In this document: in pieces, positions 47,101 to 61,800 of the stretch
Numbering within the stretch: position 1 is the first letter of the stretch
How the letters are laid out: every line of letters starts with the position of its first letter
DNA from: Circinella umbellata
Taxonomy: Eukaryota; Mucoromycota; Mucoromycetes; Mucorales; Lichtheimiaceae
Reading direction: 5' to 3'
Length of the DNA stretch: 64,000 bases
Assembly (NCBI GenBank): GCA_025093555.1
Contig: JAIWNF010000024.1
Span: 1 to 64,000 of the forward strand
The notes under the pieces: model-generated
Told to the model about the DNA's origin: nothing
The model's input: the letters and a program-made list of their open reading frames with translations, nothing else
Databases searched by the model: none
Position numbers and translations under genes: made by a program

Positions 47101-47380
47101 GAGATCGATAAGAAGAATTATTTGCATCGTCTACCATTGTTGTAGCTTGTCGTTTATGATTATCTGTTGGTTCTTTTGAACTTGTTGATTTAGGAGAAGG
47201 TGTTTTTGTTGAACTTATACCATTAGTATTATTATCATTAGGTTGTATTGATGTTGCTGAAACGGAAGAAGAAGAGGAAGAAGGTGAATTGGGTTGATCC
47301 GTAGACGATGATTGCATCCATGAATACTTTTTTTGTGATAGGTTTCTCAAAAACGCGTTACTACTTGAACCATCCCCCAT
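44140..47380 (-). CDS. ARP8: Actin-related protein 8, INO80 chromatin-remodelling subunit
   Basis: Seven exons on the minus strand, 47380-46589, 46494-45889, 45802-45518, 45424-45309, 45213-44853, 44752-44421 and 44347-44140, join to 899 residues. The first ~260 residues are low-complexity (Ser, Asn, Gln, Thr runs), matching the disordered N-terminal extension of yeast Arp8. The actin fold begins at TIVIHPGSRNLRIGRSSEA (phosphate-1 loop pattern) and has Arp8-type insertions with acidic runs. It continues with LVIPDLFNRRYTCELITMLL, CVVDIGSQKTSVACIEDG (phosphate-2 loop), MTIAIGGDDITKTF, and NIILVGGGGMISNFNRVLE followed by RELDPRLLMWKGGSVLS. Arp8 binds histones and nucleosomal DNA within INO80. 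The intron donor after exon 2 is an unusual GTTGTT. Homopolymer tracts in exon 1 may vary. Confidence 0.93.
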
Positions 47381-48686
47381 TTTTTTGTTTTTCTTTCTTT
47401 CAAAAAATAATTTATATAAGAGGAATGGGGTGATTTGTGGTGTTGTATGATTTTTAAAAGAGAGAGACACACACACACAAAGAGAGAGAAAAAAAACCCC
47501 GTTTCTTTGCGCTACAACCTATGAAAAAAGCATGCATGCCTATAATAGAAGTTGCCATATTATTTTCAAACGCAGTATGGATGGATGATAAAGCTCGAAT
47601 TCATATAGATAATTTGGATATATTTTTTCTTCTCTCTCAAGTAAAATAACTTGAATGATCCATGTTTACTACTTATTTGTTATTTTTTTAGTTTGAAAAA
47701 AAAGGAACAAATGTTATCTTGGTGCTATTTATCTAAAGTTCTTCTGTACAAAGAGTAAAAAGATACGTACAGTGTACATAAACAACAATGCATGTTTTTT
47801 AAGGAAAAAAAAAACTAGTTAGTAAGAGTTATTTTACTGATATGAATATAAGAACATGAACTATAAATATTTATTTAGTAGTAACCCTTTTTATCCTTTT
47901 TTTTTCCACCCCCTCTGTTTTTTTATCCCCTTCTTCTTCTTCTTCTTCTTTCTAACTTATGATAATAGGCTATAGAATTGCATAAAATATTTCCTGTTCT
48001 TTTGTAATCTGCAATATATAGATCATCATTTCACGTAATGTTTTGCATAACTATGTAACAAATCAAATATGTATGTGTAAATTTTATTTTATTTTTGTTA
48101 TGTGGCGAAAAAATAAAAGAGAGAATTCCCTTTTTTTTTTATCGGAATCATAAAGAAGTTGTTTATATATTTCGGGTTATTTATTTATATGATGTGTGGA
48201 GAAGAGTCCATTACTTAACTATTTTAAATCGTCATCTGACAAAGTGATCAAATAATTTGGTCATACTGTTTGTTCTAAATACAACAGAGCATTAGAAAGA
48301 GAAAGGTATATAATGACAGTAAGTTGAAAACACATGTATTTTTTTTGAATCTATTCCTTTTTTTAACAGTTTATGTTTATATTATGTGCTTTTATGTTTA
48401 TACTTTTTTTTTATTCCCCACGTAATTATCAATTATTAACATATTCACTCGTATATAGGCTAACATCCTCATCAACATAATAATACATTCTATCATTATA
48501 AAAACGGACCAATTTTTTTCTCTTTTTTTTTCCTTCCTTTCTCTCTTTATCTTTCTTTCTTTTTCTCTCTCTTTCTCTCTCTTTCTTCTTTCTTATTTCA
48601 CTTATATACAAACATATATAATCCCTCTTGTTTTTAATCTTTTTTTTGATTAATCCTTTTACTCTTTCTATTTTTTAAATCAACTC
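47381..48686. promoter_or_regulatory. Divergent intergenic region between ARP8 and the P2-type ATPase
   Basis: About 1.3 kb shared upstream by two divergent genes. It has long pyrimidine tracts (near 47880-47950 and 48520-48600), typical of fungal promoters just before start codons. No gene is seen. Confidence 0.5.
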
Positions 48687-51600
48687 ATGGCAAAACCTCC
48701 ATCATTGGCGGACCAGCACCATGGCAACAATGTTGATATTCACGTTATTGATGGTAAAGCTTCCATCGAACAACAAATTGAAGTTTTTGGTAAATTCATT
48801 ATTTCTTTGTAAAAATAAAATAAAATTAAAAATTATAGATTTTGGTATCTAATCTCTTTTTTTTTTTGGGTTCATTCCTATATAAATGTATTATTATATA
48901 GTCCATGATTTATTTGATGTCAAGGAAAACAAATCCATTTCCCTCGAGGAGGTACTCGAGGGATTGCGTTACGTGATGCATTTTCGAATCAAAGGAGGTT
49001 GTCAACCTCATTTTGATTCTGGACTTATGAGACGATTATGTGAAGGCTTGTTATTAAATACAGGTCATACTGAAGGTCACCTTTTGCGTAAACATACAAC
49101 AACCGCAGCAGATATGGCCTTTTTTCTATTTGGTGATTTTCTGGAAGAAGGTAAAAGGCTAGAATTTCTACGCGCTTCTTTTTTTTCTTTTTTACTCTTC
49201 TTCCTCTTTTTCAGTAGTACATAATTGATTACTAAATATATTTACAACTATTACTATATTTATATTACTTTGATCATTTCCTATTATCATATATTAGTCC
49301 ATGAATTTCGTACCATTGTTTGTGAAAAAGATGTGTTTGAATTACGTAGTGCATTAAAAATTCATTACCGTTGTCAACCTTCTTCCACTGAAGAGCAAAA
49401 AAAGGGTGCTTTAGCCATTGTCAAATTATTAACTGAATCTTTTCCAAGAAGACAACATATTAATGATTGGCGTGACTTGATTAAAGAAAGTGAACAAGGA
49501 GATATGGAACAACTCTTGGCATCTTCTTTAGCGAAAGAAATGGATAAAGAAAAGTCAAAAATGCCACGTTCCACAGCAAATCTTGTGGTAGCAAATGCAC
49601 CCAATGGGATTTACAATAATACCAGTGAGGAAGTAGTTGATCCGACAAATAATAATAACATGAAAATGGTCATGTTACCTCCCCCACAAGCTCTTTATTT
49701 TGATCGACCCGTGGATAAATTGTTAAAAATGTTCTCACATACGCATCCAGATAAAGGGTTACCCTCTGCTTTGGTTCCTGCTTTAAGGGAACAATATGGT
49801 ATTAATAAATTACCAGGTCCTCCAAAACCTAGTGCATTAAAAATGCTCTGGACCCAATTGACGGATTTCATGATTTTATTACTATTGGCAGCTGCCATTA
49901 TTCAAGCAGGTCAACAAGAATTTAATAGTATGGCGGTTTTATTAATAGTTGTTGTATTAAATACTATTATTGGATTTAGTCAAGAATGGAAAGCAAGTAA
50001 AACTCTTAGTGCATTAATGGATTTAACTGTTCCAAAGGTAATTATTTTTTATTTTATTTTTTTGCGTACGTCTTGGCATTTATTGTTTTGTAATACAAGT
50101 ATTTCTTTTTGAGTATTTCATTTCATCATCGTTACCATATATATTAAATATTTCGACGATTTCTATAAACTATTTTAGGCACAAGTAATTCGTGACGGAG
50201 AACAACAAATTGTTGATTCAGACGATCTCGTACCAGGTGACCTTGCTGTTCTTGATGAAGGTGATGCAGTTCCTGCAGATATTCGATTAATCGAGGTTGC
50301 ACAATTAGAAGTTGTTGAAAGTATCTTGACGGGCGAAAGTTTGCCAGTCACTAAAAAATCGGATGCTATTAAAGCAAAGGTAAATAATAATAATAATAAT
50401 AATAATAAGATAACTTTATTATATATTTAGAAAATATTCCTAATATTATTTTATAGTCACGTCGAATTCCTCTTGGTGATTGTCTTGGTAATGTTTTCAT
50501 GACAACAACTATTGCAAAAGGTCGTGCGAAAGGTATTGTTGTACGCACGGGTGTACAAACTGAGGTAACCTAATTCATAATAACTTTCATTCATATGATT
50601 GCTTGGACTAAAATGAAAAGGCAGAAAAAAGAAAAAAAAAGCATTTGTTTACTAATAATCCTGCAGGAATTTCATGTTACTAACAAAACTGTAAATTTAT
50701 ATATATATATATTAGATTGGTAAAATCAGTACTGCTATTCAAGCAGGATCCAAACGTAAAACAAAAACACCTATTCAACGTCGACTTGATAAATTGGGTA
50801 AATACCTTGTTCTTATTGCCATTATATTATGTGTACTTGTTACTGTTATTGGTATTGCTTGGAAGAAAAATATACAACAAATGATCAACGTTGGTCTAAG
50901 GTACAGTAAATTAATAATAGTCATAATAATAATAAATCTATGACTGTTATTTATTACTACTATTTTTTTTTTCATACATATTTATTTGACCCTATTTTGG
51001 ATATTTTTAAATGTTCACGAACAAAATAAATAAATAAAACTGACATAATTGTTTATATATTTTTACGTTTACAAAAAAAAAAATAGTTTGGCAGTTTCCG
51101 TTATTCCGGAAGGTCTGGTGGCTGTAACTACAGTAACTATGGCGTTAGGTGTACGTCGTATGGCTTTCAAGTACGTAACTAACTATATTCCTATATTGTA
51201 TTTATAGTGTTTTACTTATTTTTAATATATTGTATATTAATTTACAGAAATTGTTTTTTTTTCTGATATACAGACAATGTGTTGTAAGAACTTTACCAGC
51301 TGTTGAATCTTTAGGAAGTGTTACAGTTATTTGTTCTGACAAGGTAAAATATATCTATATATGTTATTTCTCCCCACCCCACCCCACCCCCAACTATTCT
51401 TTTCGTCCACCACCCCCCTCAAAAAAAAAGAAATTAGCTTTGAAATAATATACTACTTTCTTCGTCATTCTCTTATGCATCAGGAAAGACAAGTATCATG
51501 TACAAAAAAAAAAAAAACTCAACATATATTTTTTTATAATATGTAGACCGGTACTTTAACAGAAGGCAAAATGGGTACCACTGAAATGTGGACTACAGAT

Positions 51601-54458
51601 AATAATGTATATCATTTTACCGAGTCCACTTCATTGGATCCTACTCATGGCGAAATTATTGTTGAACCCGCTGAATTACGCCGTCGTATGATTCATGTAC
51701 GTCGAACGACGGCACCCAGTGAAGAACAAGAGAATGTAGCGACAGCAACAACAACAGTAGCAAAAGACAATAATGAATATAGTAATAGTAACGAACAACA
51801 AGAAAAACAGCCCATTGATTATGCTTCTTTACGTTCCCGACCTATTGATAGATCCGATCCAAATATGTATGCTCCTCATCTCAAATATTCTCTTATGGTT
51901 GCTGCTCTTTGTAATAATGCTTCTGTTCATTTGGATGAAGCTACAAAAGAATGGAAAACAATTGGCGATCCCACCGAAGTAGCTTTAACTGTTGCCGCAC
52001 AAAAGGCGAACGCAGGTTCACGTTATTGGATAGATAAACAAGGCTATACCAAAGTTTTTGAACGTGCATTTGATAGTGAACGAAAATTGATGAGCAGTGC
52101 ATATATGCAACATCAACACTCATTCAGTGGGAACAGCAGCAGCAATAATGATAACGGTAGTACCATTGAAGAAGGAAATACTGATTATCATCATTACGCC
52201 AATACTACTACTACATCATCTACTTTACTCTTATTGTGTAAGGGTGCACCAGAAGAGTTATTACGAAAATGTTCTGCATATTTACCTCCTACATCAGTTC
52301 CAACAACAACAACAACGCCAATGTCAACATCAGATGAATTAACCAAAGAAAGTCAATCTATGAATGAACCTTTTGTGACTCAAGTAACGGATGAAAGCTC
52401 TCGTATGGCATCCCAAGGTTTACGTGTCCTTGGACTTGCTCTTAAAGTGGTTTATTATAACAATAATAATAATAACAGCATTGTAGATTCAACTGAAATG
52501 GCAAAACATCCTAGTATGGCTGAAAATGATTTTATTTTTGTCGGATTAGTTGGTTTAATTGATCCTCCAAAACAAGGTGTAAAAGAATCTGTTGAAATAT
52601 GTCAACAAGCCGGTATTCGTGTCATGATGATTACTGGTGATCATGTAGAAACGGCTGTTGCCATTGCATCAAAACTTGGTATATTTAAATCGGATGTTCC
52701 CGGCATGGTAATATAAAAAAACGTTATTCTCTTTTTTATATGCATATTCATGCATTATTTTTCTTTTATTCACTTTACTATTATTAACATTATCATATTT
52801 ATGTATATAAAACCCGTTCAAACCATGCGATGTCTCGTGTGTTTCCATTTATGAATTTTATTACTATTTAGAGTCGAGCTATTTTAGGTCGCGAACTTGA
52901 TTTACTTTCAGAAGATGCTATTATTGAATTAGACCCGTTTCCAAATGTATTTGCTCGTGTCAGTCCTGATAATAAATTAACTATTGTTAAAGCATTACAA
53001 CAACGTGGTGAATTAGTTGCCATGACAGGGGATGGCGTGAATGGTAATGACCCTATTTTTCTTTTGCCTCTTTTTTTTTTCTTTTGGATATATCTAAAAG
53101 TATACACAAGTAAACATACTCTTCTATACACAAACCAAAAAAATAATAATAATCATATACTGATTTGTTTATATATATATATATACGTAAAAATAAAATT
53201 AGATGCACCTGCAATCAAATCTGCAGATGTTGGTGTCGCTATGGGTCAAGCTGGAACTGAAATTACTAAACAAGCTGCTGATCTTGTTTTATTAAATGAT
53301 AATTTTACTACCATTGTATCTGCAGTAGAAGAAGGTCGACATGTATTTGATAATATTCTCAAGTTTATTGTTTATTTACTCAGTTGTAATGGGTCAGAAA
53401 TCTTTTTAATGTTAATTTGTACCATTGCCAATATTGAAACGCCTTTTACGGTAATGATGATTTTATGGGCTAATATTATTGGTACGTACACAAACTGTAC
53501 ATTTGATTGTTTAAAGTTTTATCAAATGATGATCATAATAATTAGTCAAGGAGAAGTGAGAAAGAAAAAAAAAAGAGTAGAAGAGAAGGGAGAAGGAAGA
53601 CGGGGGGATATTACTGTTGAATATGGAACGCTTCTCTAATATTAATAAAATTATATACATTCTAATATTTAGCTGACATTCCACCGGCTATGGCATTGGG
53701 TGTTGAACCAAGAGAACATACTTTAATGCAACGACCTCCTCGAGATCCTCGTACAGGTGTTGTTACACTTGGTGTTTGGATGGTGATTCTTGCTCAATCA
53801 TTGCTTATGGCAACACTTGCACTTGTATCTTATGTGCTTGCCTTGTACAGATTTAATTATGATGTTCAACATGCTCAATCCATGGTAACATTTCTTTGTT
53901 TTTTTTTAATAAATGTAGCATATATAATATATTAAGACGAAATCAAACTCAACTTTTCTTTTCCAATAAAATAGGTATTCACAAATTTGACAATGATTCA
54001 ATTGACTCATTCCTTTTTGTCACGGAGTGTTCATCTTTCTGTCATTAAAACTGGTATTTTTAGCAATCGATGGATGTTATTTGCTGCAGCTGTCTCCTTT
54101 TTCTTTTTGATTCTCGGCGTCTATGGGCCTGGTAATTTTTTTTCCTTCATCTTTTAATATGGTGATAATAGCTATTGGGATATCAAGTGAAGAAAAAAAC
54201 AAACCCCAAGAAGAGAAAAAAAAATATGTAGATCAATATGTGTTTTGGGGTTAATTGATAATGATTTTGAATATCAACTCATAATTTATACTTATATTTC
54301 TCCTTATATAATTTATATTATTAGGTATTTCATCATGGCTTGGATTATCTTTTGTTAGCTGGGAATCATGGATTATGATCCTCGTTTGTGTTTCTATTCA
54401 TATTTGCATAGTTGAAATGGAGAAATTTGCTCTTAGATATTATAAGATCACCATTTAA
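48687..54458 (+). CDS. P2A-like Ca2+-transporting P-type ATPase with EF-hand-like N-terminus
   Basis: Fourteen exons (48687-48789, 48902-49150, 49298-50037, 50179-50379, 50457-50564, 50716-50900, 51087-51170, 51274-51343, 51547-52707, 52872-53043, 53203-53481, 53673-53884, 53975-54131, 54325-54458) join to 1284 residues. Residues 40-51 (DVKENKSISLEE) fit a 12-residue EF-hand loop. The pump core has TGES at 415, IPEGL at 535-539, DKTGTLT from D579 (split by intron 8) and GDGVND at 1020-1025 (split by intron 10). TM5 keeps N-G-S-E and TM6 keeps N...D (LWANIIGADIPPA), the residues of Ca2+ site II in SERCA/PMR1 pumps. This favours Ca2+ or Mn2+ transport across an internal membrane. The ~280-residue N-terminal extension is unusual. 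The nucleotide-binding loop has poly-Asn, poly-Thr and Ser inserts. Confidence 0.88.
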
Positions 54459-56536
54459 AATGCTTTATTTTGTACAATTATATTTGATTTGCAATCATAG
54501 TAATCCCACTATCTACATATGTATCTATCTTTTATATTCATTTTTTTTTCTTAGTAGTAATAGTAATTTTGTAAAATTATTATTATTATTATTATTATTG
54601 TCATTATCCTATTATAACAAATAAATGTATAACGAATTATTGTGGAGTATATCTAAAAAAGTTTGTGCGTGTGTGGATTATACAAAAATTTAGGAGCCAT
54701 TGGATATTAAGGATAGATATGACAGGAATAAATGGGGAGCAAAAATAAAATAAAATCTTATTGTTAACGCCTATATTACTGATGAAGGAGGATGAGATAT
54801 ACCCTGAAAGAATTGTATGTATAATATATAAAGGGTTAAAACGTTATTTACTGCTGTTGTTATTGCTGTTTGTAGACATACAGTATATAACTAATTGATA
54901 GAAGAGGAGGGGTCAAGGAGAAGAAAATAGAATAAATAAATAAAACATCACCCCACTGCTATTGGCGGTATAATAGTAGTAGTAATAGGTGGATGGAAAA
55001 CGATAATCATTTATTTTTTTTCTTTTCTTTTTTTTTTAAATAAAAAAAGAATGAAATGAGCTAAAAGAGTATGATAAAGAATAAGACAAACAATAATAGT
55101 ATATGCTCAACCTAGTAAAATAAATAGTTATGATCTTATTGTTTTCAAGGGGAAGTACTAATTGTTTGATTTCTTGGTGATGCATCATTGTCACACGTTG
55201 CTAACTACTCTAAGGAGGAAAACTTAAAGCTATTTATGCTTTTAACTTTGTTGTATACAATAAGCTCACCATCAACAATATCATCATCATGTCATTTTAT
55301 TCAGTAACTGTAAGCTAAAATATAAGATTGTATATTGTAGTTGTCAATAACCGATTAACCCCTACTAAATATTTATTATAATGGATTATAATAACAGAAA
55401 GTTTAATTATTCCATTAGCGTTTAGAAAAAAAAAAGATTGGTGGAGAAAACTCTATTATGATTCAAATAAAAAGAGTTACATAATAATAAAAAAAACGCC
55501 ACATGTGTGACATGATATTGTAACTATCTTATCGACATTTATGGGCAATAAGCGAAAGAGATTGAGATGGGGTTTTTTTTAGCGATTGACAAAAAGTGAT
55601 AATAGGTATATTTATTTAGGAGAAGTTCTTATTATAATTAACTGTAATTATCATCATCATGACGAATCTATCCTATCATTATATAAACAGGGAGAAAGTC
55701 ATACATACAGTCAGTGCTTAAAAAAACCCTTTTCTTCCATAATAATAATTTAACTGAGCCTTCTTCTCCCTTCTATCCCATCCCTCTTTCGATTTCTCAG
55801 TCGTCAAACAAGTAAACATCAAAATATTTTCCCCTCCCTCTCCCCCAAAAAAAAAAGTTAATATAAGTTTAAACGCCTCCCTTGTTTTGATCCCATGTTA
55901 TTATATTTACTATTTAACAAATATGAAAAAAGGGCAATTATAATCCATATTATCGAATTGATCATAATCGGGAACAACTCCTTATATACCACTTTGGTTC
56001 CTTGAAATAAATAACCTAATTAACAACATATGCCATAACGGAAGAGCAAGAATAGGAGAAAAGGAATCTTTTTTTTTTAATCCAAAATTTTTTTTTCTGA
56101 TACAATTGTTGTACCAAATATCCAAAAAAAGTAATGATCGACAATTTAAAAAAGGTGGGAAGGGAAAAACACAACTTTTTTTATTTACAAGCCCATGGCT
56201 TGTTATTTTGTTCTTGTTGCACATTGTGTGGGTGGTGCAAAAAAAAAATCATTCAATTTTTTTTTTATATATAAACTAATCACCACTTCCTTTATAAAAG
56301 GAAAACGAGTTTTTTTTTTTTTTTTTCAAACATTTTCTCAACAAAAAGAAACACGGGTGTTTCTTTTTTCTATTTCTCTTTTTTCTCTCTTTTTTTCTCT
56401 TTTTGATTTTTTTAATATTTTATATATCATTTTTGTATATTTTTTTTTCTGTAAACGAAAAAATTTGACACCTAGTTCGAATACCCCCATCAGGACATTT
56501 TTTTTTCTTCCTCCGATTTAATCATCATTTATCACC
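54459..56536. other. Intergenic region, no gene seen
   Basis: About 2.1 kb of AT-rich DNA. The 3' part (56180-56530) is strongly T-rich, as is common just upstream of fungal start codons, and leads to URC4. Confidence 0.55.
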
Positions 56537-58313
56537 ATGGCACCAACAGATGTAGAGTACTTATCAAGTCTTCGTTCTGTTCGAGAACGATGTTTTCGAG
56601 TACAAGAAGTAGCTGCACGAAATCAATTACAACATTTTGATATTGATCAAAGTAAATTCGGTGATATGGTTCAAATTGTCTTGTCGTTAATGAAACGTGA
56701 TTTCGATGATACAAGTGAAATCCCACCACATGGTCGTTGGCGACATTTTGATGTTGGAGGAAGACCTCGGATACGTAACCTAATTAATTCATGGTCCAGT
56801 CTTGGAGAAGATGCCATGGAACAAACACGTCGTATTTTAGATTTGTTTGTTGTTGCTTGTTTATTAGATATTGAAACAGATTATACTTGGTCTTATCGTG
56901 AACAATTAACTGGTCGTATATTGAAACGAAATGAAGGTGTTGCTGTTGCATGTTTAGAGATGTTTACTGCTGGTCATTTTTCAAGTGATCCTAGTAAGCC
57001 TCATCGAGTTGACTGTGAGTCATTCTGTTTTGCTTTGAATTTAATTTAATTTAATATTATTATTTGTAAAGAAATCATTATGTATTTATGGTTTTTGTTT
57101 TTTATATAAATTTATAATATTAGCTGAGGCTTTGATTCGATTTAGTTTGGAAACATTAGCACAAGGTCTTCAAGTCGATGTCAGTCATAACTTACTTGTA
57201 GTGCTCCAAGACAGAGTAGATCTCTTGCGTCATCTGGGTCAAGTACTACAAAACCGTCAAGATTATTTTGGAACTGATGTGGCACGGCCTGGCAACTTGA
57301 TGGGTAAAGCATGTTTTGTTTTGTTTTTTTTTGCAAAACGTGACACAAAAAAGAAGCTAAAGAATATTTTTAATTTACTAAACAAACATATTATCGATAA
57401 CAATAAATATTTTATAGATTATTTACTTGCCCATCCAACAACCATTAATACAAAAAAAGGACCATTGATTCATTTGGAAACATTATGGCCTGTTGTTCAA
57501 GAAATGGGTGAAGTTTGGACAATGAAATCATCATCTGCCTCTTCAATAACTTCGAATGATAGTAATAGTATGAAAGGTGCCACTCGTGAATTGGGTGATG
57601 TTTGGCCATGTAAAACACTTCAAACTGCTACTGGAAGTAATGAACATGACCATTTTGTATCTTTTCATCGATTATCACAATGGCTGGTCTATTCTTTGAT
57701 AGAACCGATGGAAAAATTATTAGGTGCTACTATTGAAGGAACTGAACAGCTAACTGTACTACCGGAATATCGAAACGGAGGTTTATTAATCGATACCGGA
57801 TTTCTTACCTTGAAACAACCTGATTTGGAACGTGGTTTAGAAAATTATCGTAAAAATGCTTTATTACCTGGTCAACCCAAGGTGGAAATTGCACCCATGT
57901 TTGAAATGTCTGATTCAGTGGTAGTCGAATGGCGTGCCTTGACTGTTGCTTACCTTGATATTGTTGCTGATCGTGTTCGTGAAACTTTGGGTTTGAATCG
58001 TAAAAAATTGACTTTATCTCAATTAATTCAAGGTGGCACTTGGAGTGTAAGTAGTATACATAGTTTTTCTATTTATTTATTTTATCTCGTTGATCTTTTA
58101 GAGAGAGCAAAAAAAGAAATTAATTACCATTATCACTTTATTATAGGCTGGTCGAGAATTAGCAGAAATTTCCAGGCCAAATACTCAAGAACCACCTATT
58201 GTCATCAAGGTAATAATTGAAATAAATTCACTCATCGAATATGTATATGTATATTTGTTACTAACTATCAATGATTATAATTAATTTAGATGGATCGACG
58301 AGTTATCTATTAA
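56537..58313 (+). CDS. URC4: DUF1688 protein, uracil catabolism protein 4 homologue
   Basis: Five exons, 56537-57014, 57124-57303, 57418-58046, 58147-58209 and 58290-58313, join to 457 residues, matching the usual ~440-470. Family features are the start SLRSVRERCFRV, GRWRHFDVGGRPRI, INSWSSLGEDAMEQTRRILDLFVVACLLD, an R-E-x-L-x-G-R-I-x-K motif region, FHRLSQWLVYSLIEPME, YRNGGLLIDTGFLTLK and a short C-terminal PPIVIKMDRRVIY. URC4/urg3 proteins are needed for use of uracil as nitrogen source through the yeast URC pathway, though their exact reaction is not settled. The last exon encodes only seven residues. No other URC gene is visible nearby. Confidence 0.93.
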
Positions 58314-58817
58314 AGAATCAAACAAAACAAAAATACAGAAAAACAAAACAAAAAAAAAGCAAAAAAATATAATACAAAACACAAAAAACTCCATTCGATA
58401 TGTTTCATTCTACTTATCATTTCTTTTCTTTTAAGTCTTGATGGCTAAGAAAGAGAGAAAAACACAGCAAAAACAACAAACTTTCAAACCTTCTATTATT
58501 TCTATTGTCGATTATTATCAATTTTTTTTTCTTTATCTTATACATGCAACTTTCCCCTCTCAATACTTCTTTTATTTCTCCATTCCCTTTTTTTATATTC
58601 ATTCATGTTTATATCCCGTCATAACATTCGCTTATTATCATTTTTTAATACTTTCCTTGTTCATCTTTTATTTCTTTTCTATTTTAAAAATTTTATTTTC
58701 TTTCAATTATTATTTTTCTTTGGGCTTGTTTTGTCTTTTACTCTTAATATTTTCCTCCCCTTTGCATAACAGCGACATATATGTTTTATTATATATATGT
58801 TATCTATGGTTTATTAT

Positions 58818-58849
<32 letters not shown>

Positions 58850-61800
58850 TATACTTAACCTTTTTATTGTTATTATTCTTTCACGTTGTCCGATCATCTC
58901 TTGATTTGATCAAAAGTCCATAATAATCAAGTGATTTCTTATTCAATAATGGCAATTATTATCATAATAAATAGTATAACTAGATATTGTAGTTATACTA
59001 TTATCATTATTAATAATAAAAGAATATACATATATATATGTATATAATTTTACTTACCTCCAGTTTTATGTATAGTATTACTTATTTTAATTAAAACTCT
59101 AAAAAGCAAAATGAATAAGATTTATCTTCCTTGGAAGTTTTGGTGATGAAGTATTCTTAATTTCACAAATTCTATGTTACATATGCACTAATAGACGTCA
59201 GTCAAAAAGAAAAACTTGGCCACGTTGTGTCCATGTAATACAAATTGAAATTGCAAGGTTGTGACATATAATCTAGATAAAATAGTGCAACAATTATCAC
59301 AATTTTATGTTTTCATGTTGGCCGGCTTCTCCCGTCGTTAACCTTAACAACTAAAAAAAGCATTTCAATTCTTTTTTTTTCCTTTATTGAATAATTTTAT
59401 TTTTAGATCCTGGTGGTCCGTAATACAGTAATTGCTCATTATATTATTTTCTACACGAATAATATTTTAACATGCAAGATTATTAGTCATAGCGTGAGTG
59501 TATTTATGGTGCTTTTTCTTTTTGACAAGAAATATTCTAATTATCATTGAATACCCTTTTTTTAAGGTGTGGGGGAGGTTATAATTGTAAAAAAGATAAT
59601 GTTTATTATTTTCAATATGTAATAATAATAATAACCAAGGTTACTTACTATTGTTTGACTTGAAAAAACTGGTTTATTCTGAATACGGATTGTGTGATAC
59701 GTACAGCCCCAGTTATTTATTTCTTGTTGATAAATTCAGGAACAGAACAATTTTTAGAAATGTTGAACTTCTCCAGATTTTCCTCGTAAGAGAAAAACAA
59801 TGAGAAAATGATTGTCAAGGAGTGTTATCCAAATTACTTGTAAAATATACGTAGCATATATATGTAGAGAAGCTTATTAGTCATTATTTGCACCCGACAC
59901 CCTTTTGTTCTTAATAATATTCTACACCAAGAATATTACGTACGCAAACAGAAAAATAATAATCCTGTGACCATACACACTCAATTAAAATAATAATAAT
60001 AGTAAAAGCCCTTTCTACATTTGTATGTAATTTGTAGTACGTACTAATTCTTGTTATAATAAATCAAGTTACTTTTGCTCTTCTTTCAAATTACATACAT
60101 ATTATTGTTAATCACCCCCCGGAAACTATATTTATCTGTTACGTATTAATATTCATTTATTTTCTTGCACAAAAAGAGAGAAAGAAACAAAATTCATATG
60201 CATATGAAAAATATCTGACCAAGAATATTTAAACTTGATAAACTCCAGTATCACCAACATAATACATAAGTTTAGTAATCATTTTTTTTTCTTCCTTGTT
60301 TCGTCCTAAAGTTAACATTTCAAAGTACCTATTAGTTTTTTGAATACAAGTACGTAGAAATAAAAAAATAAGGAATATATAGTATTATATAGTACTGTAT
60401 ATATACTTTGTATGATTTTGTCAACTAAATGAAGTGAGTTTTATAGCTTGTAATTTGGCTTGTAATTAACATAGAGTAACATATATCCCATCAACCAAAC
60501 CCCTCCCCCATCAATAGTCATACAAGTATACAAACACTAAAACATCACAAAATTTCCAATTCCCCTATCCCATCTAGAACAAAAAAGCGGCCTATTTCAA
60601 GCCCGCAAAATAGCTCTTTAATGCATTAAACTAGGCCAAAATAGCCTTCAATAATGGATCAACACAATTTGTAGCCTACATTAATAGAATTATTGTGTTA
60701 AAAAAACTCAATATAATATTATAATAGATTTTCATGTGTTCGACTTTCTTTTGTTTTTTCTTTTTAGTTCATAATGGAATATAATTGATGTAAGCGTTGA
60801 ATGAAACTGATTTTGCATTAGACAGTATACATAATTGTTTTAAGGAAAACAAAATAGAAAAACAAACACAAAAGAAAGAGAGAGAGAGGAAAAAAAATAG
60901 TGAAGATGGCAGGTGACAGTTAGATTGATCGATAACAGATGTAGACCATCAAACTTTTTTTTTTTTGCTAATGATTATTATAATAGTTGTTCCGAACATT
61001 TGGTACTCTTTCCTTTCTTTTCACGAGTCATTGATCGACAAAACAAAACACTTTGATTGTTTATGTTTGTTTGGTAACACGGACGGATTATGACCTTTTT
61101 AAAGTTGCATTAAACGTGTTTATTATACTTGAAATAGACATGAATCCGTTTATTTTATTTTTTATTTTTCGTTCGATAACGCGCAATGCTTTATGTTTTA
61201 TTACCACTTAGTAAGTATAAAAAATGGTATCAATATATTAATTACATTTAAGCACTGAATACTATATATATATAGTCATGAATAACCTGTCAATAAGAGA
61301 TATACTGTATTGAACATGTTTGTTCATTGATACAATAATAATATTAGCACTAAAGAAATAAACTTTTTTTTATAACACATTAAGTCACACAACAAATCAC
61401 TTTACTCCGTACTATAAAGCAAATGCGATTTTTTTTTTTTTGATGGAACGGGTACCTTCCCTGTCACATCAACTCTCTCTTCCTTGTTTTGGCATTCTTT
61501 CATAAAATATAGATTTATGTACTAGTGGTTAAATGGTAAAGGAGAAAACTAAAATATAATCATGCATATTTTATAAGCACATGTGTATCTATATGTTGTG
61601 TGATATTCATTAAACCATCAAAGTCATTTTTAATAATCATCTTAATGTATGACTGTTATTAATACTACTTATGCCCTGCAAAAAAAAAAAAGACTGTTCC
61701 TTTTGATCTGGTCTACAAAAAGACCAAAATAAAAAAGGTATTCCATGGGTTTATCCACACATTCTTGAAAACTATTTGGAATTTTTACCATCTACCTATA

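Noticed and set aside
46820..47111. Plus-strand readings rich in Leu, Ile, Val and Cys
   Set aside because: They are antisense to the Ser/Asn/Thr/Gln-rich first exon of ARP8.
48429..48611. Arg/Lys/Glu-rich minus-strand reading before the P2-type ATPase
   Set aside because: Translation of the pyrimidine-rich promoter tract.
58438..58923. 161-residue hydrophobic reading after URC4
   Set aside because: T-rich 3' flank with (CA)n and (TA)n runs; composition explains the openness.
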